Shown here: one piece after another, positions 1 to 5,449 of the stretch
Numbering within the stretch: position 1 is the stretch's first letter
Layout: every line of letters starts with the position of its first letter
Assembly: GCA_934725785.1 (NCBI GenBank)
Contig: CAKVCS010000077.1
Location: 1-5,449 of the forward strand
Reading direction: 5' to 3'
DNA: 5,449 nt
Source: an uncultured Bacteroidales bacterium
Lineage (GTDB): Bacteria; Bacteroidota; Bacteroidia; Bacteroidales; Marinilabiliaceae
Notes under the pieces: generated by a model
The model's database searches: none
Seen by the model: the letters and a program-made list of their open reading frames with translations, nothing else
Told to the model about the DNA's origin: nothing
Position numbers and translations under genes: made by a program

Positions 1-516
1 CAGGGCGAGGAAGTACGGGAACAAGAAGCCCACCAGGCTGCCGGCGTTGCACAGCAGGCTCTGTATGCTGTAGGCCTTCGTCTTCTGACGCTCCGTCACC
101 ATGTCGCCCACCAGCATCTTGAACGGCTGCATTGCCATGTTTATGCTCGTGTCCAGCAGCATCAGCATTATCAGGCCGAACACCATCGACGTGCCGACGG
201 TCAGACCCAGGCTGCCCGAGTTTGGCAGCAGGCATAGCACAATCACGGCCACCGCCGCCCCGAACACCAGGTAGGGGATCCGCCGCCCCAGCCGAGTCCA
301 CGTCCTGTCCGACAGCGACCCGACAAGGGGCTGCACCACCATGCCCATCAGGGGTGGCAGTATCCAGAAGTAGCTAAGGTCGTGAGGGTCGGCGCCAAGT
401 GTGGCGAATATCCTGCTTATGTTCGCGCTCTGCAGGGCGTAGGCTATCTGTACGCCGAAGAATCCGAAGCTGAGGTCGGTCAGCTGGCGGAGGCTGAGGT
501 TACGCTTGCTGTCCAT
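1..516 (-). CDS. MFS sugar transporter, SLC45/maltose-like, N-terminal part (truncated at the left edge)
   Basis: This is an inner-membrane secondary transporter of the major facilitator superfamily, probably importing a glucoside such as maltose or another short glucan with a coupled cation. The frame starts at ATG 516-514 and stays open for 172 codons to position 1, so only about the first five membrane helices are present. Hydrophobic segments lie near residues 15-31, 49-66, 80-98, 108-127 and 151-172. Between helices 2 and 3 is the MFS signature: G66, S69-D70-R71 and G77-R78-R79, followed by I80-P81-Y82. The stretch N126 to D138 (NMAMQPFKMLVGD) resembles the conserved MQPFR..D region of SLC45-type sucrose/maltose carriers. 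The nearest alternative ATG (524-522) is out of frame, so 516 is the preferred start. There is no strong Shine-Dalgarno, as is normal in Bacteroidota. In that group such carriers usually sit beside LacI regulators and maltose phosphorylases or glucosidases; those would lie to the left. The family is secure; the substrate is inferred. Confidence 0.9.
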   Translation of the reverse strand, partial: MDSKRNLSLRQLTDLSFGFFGVQIAYALQSANISRIFATLGADPHDLSYFWILPPLMGMVVQPLVGSLSDRTWTRLGRRIPYLVFGAAVAVIVLCLLPNSGSLGLTVGTSMVFGLIMLMLLDTSINMAMQPFKMLVGDMVTERQKTKAYSIQSLLCNAGSLVGFLFPYFLAL

Positions 517-557
517 GGTAACATGCGTTTTTGGTTTCCCCTTGACGGGTCTGTAAA

Positions 558-577
558 TTTACGTTTGCAAATGTAAA
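558..577. promoter_or_regulatory. 20-bp near-perfect palindrome over the transporter promoter (probable operator)
   Basis: The arms TTTACGTTTG and CAAATGTAAA are reverse complements except for one position (G563 against T572). The centre is TTTGCAAA. The site covers the candidate -7 box of the transporter promoter and ends about 40 bp upstream of the start codon, a position that suits a repressor. Its axis falls on GC, whereas classical LacI-family operators have CG at the axis, so it may belong to a different regulator or be a LacI-like site with altered symmetry. Confidence 0.45.
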
Positions 578-599
578 GAGATACTCCCAAATGGCGAAA
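568..599 (-). promoter_or_regulatory. Candidate Bacteroidota sigma-A promoter of the MFS transporter gene
   Basis: Read on the minus strand, TACATTTG (575-568) matches the Bacteroidota -7 box TAnnTTTG exactly. A TTTC (599-596) lies 20 nt upstream and matches the -33 box TTTG in three of four bases. Transcription would begin near 560, giving a leader of about 45 nt before the ATG at 516. The -7 box lies inside the palindrome at 558-577, so a protein bound there would block it. Prediction from motif and spacing only. Confidence 0.45.
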
Positions 600-657
600 T
601 CACGGACGCCGTCCCGCTTTCTGACCGTTGAGCGCAATGCCTCCACAAGTGCCGTTT

Positions 658-667
658 CAAACGTTTG
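658..667. promoter_or_regulatory. LacI-family operator-like palindrome CAAACGTTTG
   Basis: A perfect 10-bp palindrome with the central CG typical of LacI-family operators. On the right it extends to GCG (667-669), so it fits the form CGCAAACGTTTGCG apart from TT in place of CG on the left. Its axis (662.5) is 66 bp from that of the second site at 721-736, so a tetrameric repressor or two dimers could act on both. LacI-family regulators commonly control maltose and other glucoside carriers, which suits the divergent transporter. No regulator gene is in the window. Confidence 0.45.
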
Positions 668-720
668 CGGGCTTCCACGCGGCATCGTCATCTTTTTTCC
701 ATGTTTTGGCCGCCCGCTCT

Positions 721-736
721 TCGCAAACGATTGCGA
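721..736. promoter_or_regulatory. LacI-family operator-like palindrome TCGCAAACGATTGCGA
   Basis: Six-base arms TCGCAA and TTGCGA are perfect reverse complements around ACGA, with CG at the axis. The inner 14 bp fits CGCAANCGNTTGCG, the common LacI/GalR-family operator pattern. It lies about 70 bp upstream of the predicted start of the plus-strand transcript (near 797) and about 165 bp upstream of the predicted transporter transcript start. It could serve either gene. Of the palindromes in this gap it is the closest match to the family pattern. Confidence 0.55.
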
Positions 737-746
737 GATTGGTTAA

Positions 747-767
747 CCGAAGTTAATTCGGGGGGGG
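747..767. repeat. Small inverted repeat running into a G8 homopolymer
   Basis: CCGAA (747-751) and TTCGG (757-761) form a 5-bp stem with a 5-nt loop. The right arm merges with a run of eight G (760-767). The G run sits where a -33 element would be expected for the downstream TAnnTTTG box. G tracts of this length are prone to slippage, so the tract length may vary between cells or assemblies. Confidence 0.5.
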
Positions 768-782
768 TGAAATATTAATTTT

Positions 783-790
783 TACTTTTG
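783..790 (+). promoter_or_regulatory. Candidate -7 box (TACTTTTG) of the large ATPase gene
   Basis: TACTTTTG matches the Bacteroidota -7 consensus TAnnTTTG exactly and lies in an AT-rich stretch. Transcription would start near 797, about 60 nt before the ATG at 858. The -33 position has no TTTG: the G8 tract and TTCG occupy it, so the promoter would be weak or activator-dependent. Motif-based prediction only. Confidence 0.4.
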
Positions 791-800
791 AAAGGCATGT

Positions 801-822
801 GGGGCGTGTCGCCCCTTTGTTT
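801..822 (+). terminator. GC-rich hairpin followed by a T-rich tail (terminator-like, or a 5'-leader stem-loop)
   Basis: GGGGCG (801-806) and CGCCCC (810-815) pair perfectly around a TGT loop, and TTTGTTT follows at 816-822. This is the shape of a short intrinsic terminator in the plus direction, although the T tract is broken by one G. No plus-strand gene lies upstream in the window to be terminated. It could shield the large gene from read-through, attenuate its own transcript, or, if transcription starts near 797, form a stable stem-loop at the mRNA 5' end. On the minus strand it lacks a T tail. Confidence 0.5.
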
Positions 823-857
823 AGTTGAATGTCAGAGTGTTATTTTAAACGGACTAT

Positions 858-3800
858 ATGAGGGTAAAAAGCGCAAAAGGCTTCCGCCATTGGTATAAGA
901 GTGATTATCGCGGGTTTACTGATCCGTCATACGACGAGGACTTCATAGGCGGCGTAATTCGTGATGAGAGGAATGTCATCAGGCATCGCGGCTTCTTCGA
1001 AATGTATCACGCCGACAAGGATGATGTCAGCAATTTTCTCGGCTCTTACCTTAAAATTGCCGAGGATGGGCAGGCCATATATGAGTTCCTCCAAAATGCC
1101 GAGGACTGCGGCTCCACGAAGTTCCATCTTTTTTACGATGACGAGTGCTTCCTCGCTGTCAACAATGGCGAGGCGTTCAACCTCGCGGGGCTGCACTCCA
1201 TTCTCAATGCCGGGCAGTCCACCAAGAAGGACTCGTCCAAGATCGGCCGTTTCGGCATAGGCTTCAAGCTCGTCCACCGACTCGTCGGCGAGGGCGACGG
1301 GCTCGATGAGATTGTCTATCAGGGCAAAGGCCCCGTCCTTTTCAGCTGGAGGCGAAAGCAGGATCTCGTCTCGCTCGCCAATGCCGAGGATGTTGAGGAG
1401 GATGATGACGTTAGTGACACTTCCCTGCTGCCGTTCCTTCTCAAGATGGTGTTGACCAATTTCCCCGCCGGGGTGGGCGAGTGGGTGCGCAATCTCGACT
1501 ATCGTCCGCAAGTGTTCTTCTCGCATGACGAGTATGAGCAGATGGCGCATTTCGTCTCCGACAAGCTCGGCGGGCTTATCGATGGCGATGACTTCAACCG
1601 CGGCAGTCTCTTCTTCATCCGTCTCGGCAAGGGCAAGAAAGCGCTGCTCGACAAGGACTGCACCATGCGGAGCCTGGCCTCTGTAAGCGTAAATGGCTCG
1701 CCAGTCTATAGGGCGCCGCTTGTCATCGAGGCTGGCTCTGTTTCGCTTGCCGACCTCGGCCTCCACTCTGGCCTCGGTGAGGCGGATCTCTCCTTTGCCG
1801 TAGGCTTCAATAAGATTGACTTTGCCGACGGGGCCTCGTTCGATGACGTCAAGAGCCTCAAGGCCGCGCCGTCGTTCTATAAGTTCTTCCCCCTGGCCGA
1901 CGAGATGCACCACTCCGCCTTCTTCGTCCATTGCGATGGCTTCAGCAGCGAGGCCAACCGCCGCAAGCTGCACGATGACAATGTCAACCAGGCGTTGCTC
2001 CCATACATTGCCGATTTCATAGTCCAGCGTATGGAGCACTATAAGGAGGCGGACTTCCCAATGTTCCTCCAGCTCTACGCCAATGCGCTCCTCTCCGACG
2101 CCCCGACGGGCAACGCCGCATGGGCCAAGGAGCTGTTCTACGACCGCATCCTCAATTACCTGCGAAGCAATGTCCCGACAAAGTCAGGCGTCTGCGCCAA
2201 TCAGAGTGCGGTCTTTATCCGCGGCTTTAAGTCCGCCATTGCCGATGACCCCGAGGTCTGCGAGGGGACTGACTGGTTCTTGTGGGATGCCGAAGGCAGT
2301 CCGCTCGCCAGTGCCGCGGCCGACATGTCGAAGCTTGGTCTTAAAAAGTTGGACATGGCGGAGTTTGTCTTGCGAAGCAAGCCTAACAATTACGGCCAGG
2401 TCGGCAAATGGGTTGAGGGGGTCGATACGCTGGGCTACAAGCTCTTCTGCGAGGAGCTGTTCAAGTCTTCTTTTTTCAAGAAAAAGAATCCATTCGACAT
2501 AAAAAAGACAATAGGCCATGTAAAGCTCTTTCGCTTCTCCGATGGCAAGCTCGATTGCTGGTACGACATGTTGAGTTTGGACTACCCGGGTTTTGTCCTC
2601 AGAGGCTATGACTCGTCTCGCCATTTGTTTCGCACACGCAGGCTGACCGAGGTTGAGGACATATTGCTCTCCCTCGGCGTGTCTCTCTCTGATGTCAATG
2701 TCGACGATTATGGGTCTGTGTTCGCAGAGGCTTTGCCCGTGCCGGGCGACAAGATGGTCTTCGATTGTCTGAGTCGTTTGCTCGCTTCGCGCACCTCGTT
2801 GTCCCTCTCGCGGAAGGCCCGCCTTGTCCAATGGTTCAAGCGTATTGGCATCTCCGATGATGAGATTGGCAAAATCGTTTTCTTCAAGACTGTTACAGGA
2901 AGCGCCCTTCCGCTCTGCAGTATGGTAAGCGCCTCCGTCTTGAAATGTCCGGACTGGCTTGAGCCTTATAGGATTGCGGCTTCCGAATATGACGCCCGCC
3001 TCGACCGTTGGCTCATCGATGCCGGGCACGTCTACGCCAATGTGATTTACCCCAAGTGGAAGGAAATCACGTCAAAGGTCTCGTTGGCCGGGGCCGGGCA
3101 GTTCTATGAAGACATCAAGTATTTTTACACTATGGATGTCACCAACAGCAAGGGGCTTGCTGGAGAACCCTACGTCATGGTGGGTGAGGGTGATTTTCAT
3201 CGTGGACGTGAAGTCTTTTTCAGCTCGGCTATGCTCTCCGACTATGTCAGGGTCTCGTCAGCCATCCAGTCCGCTTTCGATGTCTTTGTGCCTGTCTCGC
3301 CTATCGCTAAGCACCTGACTGCTGAGCCTTTCAAGACCGACGATTGCTACATCGAGAGCCTCACTCCGGCGGCGTGCGTTCTCGACGAGGCCGATGTCAG
3401 AGCCTTGATTGCGTTTGCGCAGCAAAACCGCGAGCAGTTCTTTGAGCATTTTGTTATCGACTCTGCCGACGACGGTGGATTCATTCTTCTAAAGTGCGGC
3501 TCCGATTGTCTCCAAGCGTATGCGCCAACCGATGTGAGGGGCGGGTTTATAAAGGCCCACTGCTCCGATGTGCTGCGACTGCTCCCTATGCCGTTCAATG
3601 ATTGCCGGGAGAAAGAAGGTGTGCTGTCTGGCGATAAGCTTATGGAGCGTGTACTCGATATAGTCCGTCCCGACGTTGACGAGTTGCAATACGAGCTTCT
3701 GCCCGCCCTTTCTTCCGATATGCGCCCAATCCTCTTGCGCTCCCTCTCTTCCATCGTCTTTGACCTCGACGAGGATTTCACTCCCGATTGCCACGAGGCC

Positions 3801-5449
3801 CTGTTGGCCGAGGCGGCCGTCAAGAATCGAAATGGGCAAAACGATGATAACTTCAGGGGCAAGTGCGTCATTGTCAAGGGTGGAGAGCGTCATCTGCTGA
3901 CCAATCTTCCGCCTCTCACGTGCAATTTCGGCGTATATGGAGGGCTGGCGGATTTCAATCTGTCTCAAGTGCTTCCGTCTTCTCACGGCCAGAGTGCTCT
4001 CGTCAGCGAGCTCGTCGACAGGCTTGTCGCCGAGTGCGGCCTCGAGGATAAAAAGGATAAGCTCGAGAATCTGCTCGGTTCAAGTCCCGAGGTCGATGTG
4101 CGCAATGTAGCCGAACTTCTCGTGGCGGACTACAGTGTCCTGCAAAACGCTCAGCAACTCGCTTTCGCTACCCTTATGAGGATGTCGCTAAGCGTGGATG
4201 ACGAGCTTTACGCCAAGTTCGGCAATCTCAAGGTGGCGACAAGGGGCGATCTGTTCCGCCTGGAGGAGACTCCTTTCTACGTCAAGCCGCACTCCTTTTT
4301 GTCTGCCAATTACTTGCTCGATGGCAACCATTATAATGGAGTGGGCGAGTTTATAGACGTTTCGGCCGGTGGCTCTGGTGTCATCCTCGATGAGCCCTAC
4401 GTCAGTGACGACGGAGAGTTTGTCTGCGATGGGCTCGACGAGAACTTGCCAAAGCCTGCGGCTGCCGAGCTGCTATCCTTTATTGATGGTTTGCGCAATG
4501 GTGGGCAAGACCTCTCGTCCGTCAATTTTTATAGCAAAGGCTCCGACATCTCTAAGGCCCTCGGCTTCGACCCGAGAATCGCCGTATACGTCAATAAGAC
4601 AGCCCTCGCTGATGAGCTTGTGCCGAACGCCGTTAAGGATTGGCTCCTGGCCGACGACTCCTCACACTCGCGCCGCCAGACGCTGACGCAGCTCGGAGTC
4701 CAGTTTGCCGACTCGCCTGTCGTGAAGCTGCGCAAGTACCTTGACGGAGACCCCAATAAGTTCGACGTCAATTGCCTCGATGACATTAACGAAGAGTCAC
4801 TCATCCCTTACCTCAAGAATACGCTCATGTGGCTCTATCGCAACGGAGACTGGCGGGCGAGCGACAAGGACGTGTACGACATCCTTTGCAAGGTAGTGGG
4901 CCGCATAGCCAAGTTTGATAATAGGCCAATCCCCAAGATTGGTGAATATATCGATTTTGACGAGATCGAGGATAAGTCTCAAGAATATGAAAGCCCCAGC
5001 TACAAAGCTTGGAAGAATGAGCGAAATGTCTCAGTTTTTCTCTACGACGGCAAGATGCCCTTCCTTGCCGATTTATATCTCGATTCAGCCTCAGAGCCGA
5101 GGGTCGTCTGGACCTTTAGCAAGTACGACTACTGTGTCGATACGGATTTTGACGACGGCTCAGTCGTTGTCTATATCAACAAGAATGCGCCGTTCGAGCA
5201 AACGTTCTTCAAGATAGACGAAGTCGACATCGAGGCGAAATTGGCTCTCTTCTCTTCCTTCAGGAGCGAAGCGGACGGCCTCCAGTCCGAGTTGGACGAG
5301 CAGCGCCGCAGTTGCGCGGAGAAAGACAGCCAAATATCGTCTATGAGTTACGAAATTTCTGCAATGCAGTCACAACTAAGGGAGTACGAGAGGCTCTACG
5401 GACCCTTGACGGGGCGGTCTTCCTCTTCCCCGAGCGGACACTCGGGCGG
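858..5449 (+). CDS. Giant sacsin-like GHKL/Hsp90-type ATPase protein (3' end beyond the window)
   Basis: An unbroken frame of 1530 complete codons with no stop before the right edge. ATG 858 is the first start after an in-frame TAA at 846-848; no strong Shine-Dalgarno precedes it. Residues about 55-380 form a Bergerat ATP-binding domain of the sacsin type. The N box is E76-FLQ-N80-A-E82-D83, where E76 would be the general base and N80 would bind Mg-ATP. The usual DxGxG is replaced by V101-N102-N103-G104-E105-A106-F107. The G2 box is K128-I-G130-R-F-G133-I-G135-F136. A later N367-R368-R369-K370-L371 may contribute an arginine to ATP contact. Residues about 400-1450 match nothing I recognise. 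An acidic patch lies at 177-187. A continuous heptad pattern near 1465-1513 (I1493, M1496, I1500, M1503, L1507, Y1510) predicts a coiled coil, then a Ser/Gly-rich linker. There is no signal peptide or membrane segment, so it is probably cytoplasmic. Relatives are poorly characterised; some end in DUF3883, and a defence role is possible but unproven. Confidence 0.9.
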   Translation, partial: MRVKSAKGFRHWYKSDYRGFTDPSYDEDFIGGVIRDERNVIRHRGFFEMYHADKDDVSNFLGSYLKIAEDGQAIYEFLQNAEDCGSTKFHLFYDDECFLAVNNGEAFNLAGLHSILNAGQSTKKDSSKIGRFGIGFKLVHRLVGEGDGLDEIVYQGKGPVLFSWRRKQDLVSLANAEDVEEDDDVSDTSLLPFLLKMVLTNFPAGVGEWVRNLDYRPQVFFSHDEYEQMAHFVSDKLGGLIDGDDFNRGSLFFIRLGKGKKALLDKDCTMRSLASVSVNGSPVYRAPLVIEAGSVSLADLGLHSGLGEADLSFAVGFNKIDFADGASFDDVKSLKAAPSFYKFFPLADEMHHSAFFVHCDGFSSEANRRKLHDDNVNQALLPYIADFIVQRMEHYKEADFPMFLQLYANALLSDAPTGNAAWAKELFYDRILNYLRSNVPTKSGVCANQSAVFIRGFKSAIADDPEVCEGTDWFLWDAEGSPLASAAADMSKLGLKKLDMAEFVLRSKPNNYGQVGKWVEGVDTLGYKLFCEELFKSSFFKKKNPFDIKKTIGHVKLFRFSDGKLDCWYDMLSLDYPGFVLRGYDSSRHLFRTRRLTEVEDILLSLGVSLSDVNVDDYGSVFAEALPVPGDKMVFDCLSRLLASRTSLSLSRKARLVQWFKRIGISDDEIGKIVFFKTVTGSALPLCSMVSASVLKCPDWLEPYRIAASEYDARLDRWLIDAGHVYANVIYPKWKEITSKVSLAGAGQFYEDIKYFYTMDVTNSKGLAGEPYVMVGEGDFHRGREVFFSSAMLSDYVRVSSAIQSAFDVFVPVSPIAKHLTAEPFKTDDCYIESLTPAACVLDEADVRALIAFAQQNREQFFEHFVIDSADDGGFILLKCGSDCLQAYAPTDVRGGFIKAHCSDVLRLLPMPFNDCREKEGVLSGDKLMERVLDIVRPDVDELQYELLPALSSDMRPILLRSLSSIVFDLDEDFTPDCHEALLAEAAVKNRNGQNDDNFRGKCVIVKGGERHLLTNLPPLTCNFGVYGGLADFNLSQVLPSSHGQSALVSELVDRLVAECGLEDKKDKLENLLGSSPEVDVRNVAELLVADYSVLQNAQQLAFATLMRMSLSVDDELYAKFGNLKVATRGDLFRLEETPFYVKPHSFLSANYLLDGNHYNGVGEFIDVSAGGSGVILDEPYVSDDGEFVCDGLDENLPKPAAAELLSFIDGLRNGGQDLSSVNFYSKGSDISKALGFDPRIAVYVNKTALADELVPNAVKDWLLADDSSHSRRQTLTQLGVQFADSPVVKLRKYLDGDPNKFDVNCLDDINEESLIPYLKNTLMWLYRNGDWRASDKDVYDILCKVVGRIAKFDNRPIPKIGEYIDFDEIEDKSQEYESPSYKAWKNERNVSVFLYDGKMPFLADLYLDSASEPRVVWTFSKYDYCVDTDFDDGSVVVYINKNAPFEQTFFKIDEVDIEAKLALFSSFRSEADGLQSELDEQRRSCAEKDSQISSMSYEISAMQSQLREYERLYGPLTGRSSSSPSGHSG

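Larger units (their letters stand above)
517..857. other. Divergent intergenic regulatory region, non-coding
   Basis: This 341-bp gap separates the starts of two divergent genes. I see no convincing gene in it. A 63-codon minus-strand frame at 691-500 crosses the transporter start and has no recognisable content. No tRNA or riboswitch is apparent. The part from 590 to 735 is moderately GC-rich and holds two LacI-type palindromes. The part from 770 to 857 is AT-rich apart from one GC hairpin and holds the probable promoter and leader of the large plus-strand gene. Individual sites are listed separately. Confidence 0.8.

Noticed and set aside
132..377. An 81-codon plus-strand frame opposite the transporter
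   Set aside because: Its product is rich in Pro, Ser, Arg and Cys, as expected of a shadow frame, and the minus strand encodes a convincing membrane protein here.
500..691. A 63-codon minus-strand frame across the transporter start
   Set aside because: It overlaps the first codons of the transporter in a different frame, has a composition unlike a folded protein and covers the likely promoter and two palindromes.
741..748. Palindrome GGTTAACC
   Set aside because: An 8-bp palindrome is too short to call a site by itself, and nothing similar occurs at the other promoter.
927..2039. A 370-codon open frame on the minus strand
   Set aside because: It lies wholly inside the ATPase gene, antisense to it. 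The sense frame rarely uses TTA, CTA or TCA codons, which leaves the opposite strand free of stops. The plus frame carries clear ATPase motifs here (E76..N80, GRFGIGF), whereas the minus translation has no recognisable domain.
2161..2383. Short repeated word TGCGAAGCAA at about 2161 and 2372
   Set aside because: Only two copies in coding sequence, in the same frame (encoding Arg-Ser in both), with no array or symmetry; most likely coincidence.
2184..3029. A 281-codon open frame on the minus strand
   Set aside because: Same explanation: antisense to the continuous 1530-codon frame, with no recognisable motifs.
2700..4500. Possible second ATP-binding repeat, as in eukaryotic sacsin
   Set aside because: I searched the middle region of the translation for another ExxxN or GxFGxGF motif and found none, so a single ATPase domain is the better reading.

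Overview
The window looks like a chromosomal segment from a member of the Bacteroidota, most likely the order Bacteroidales. Three things point that way. The truncated transporter is of a type common in that order's starch and maltose gene sets. Candidate promoters on both strands carry the Bacteroidota -7 box TAnnTTTG. Neither gene start has a strong Shine-Dalgarno sequence. The assignment is inferred from these signs, not from a marker gene.

Layout: (1) Positions 1-516, minus strand, hold the first 172 codons of a major facilitator superfamily sugar transporter resembling the SLC45/maltose group; the rest lies beyond the left edge. (2) Positions 517-857 are a non-coding divergent intergenic region of 341 bp. 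It is dense in signals: a 20-bp near-perfect palindrome over the likely transporter promoter, two LacI-family operator-like palindromes 66 bp apart, a run of eight G, a TAnnTTTG box reading rightward, and a GC-rich hairpin followed by T's. (3) Positions 858-5449, plus strand, form one uninterrupted reading frame of 1530 complete codons that runs off the right edge.

The large protein opens with a GHKL/Hsp90-type ATP-binding (Bergerat) fold in its sacsin-like form. A region of about 1,000 residues that I do not recognise follows, then a coiled coil of about 45 residues and a Ser/Gly-rich linker at the window edge. Giant bacterial proteins with sacsin-like ATPase domains are mostly uncharacterised. 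Some relatives carry a C-terminal DUF3883 (NO VEIN) domain and sit in defence or mobile islands. Whether this one does cannot be seen here.

The two genes diverge and show no obvious functional link. The LacI-like operators fit carbohydrate control of the transporter. The ATPase gene may be a separate, possibly acquired, unit beside a sugar-use locus. No tRNA, rRNA, CRISPR array, insertion sequence or integrase is visible.
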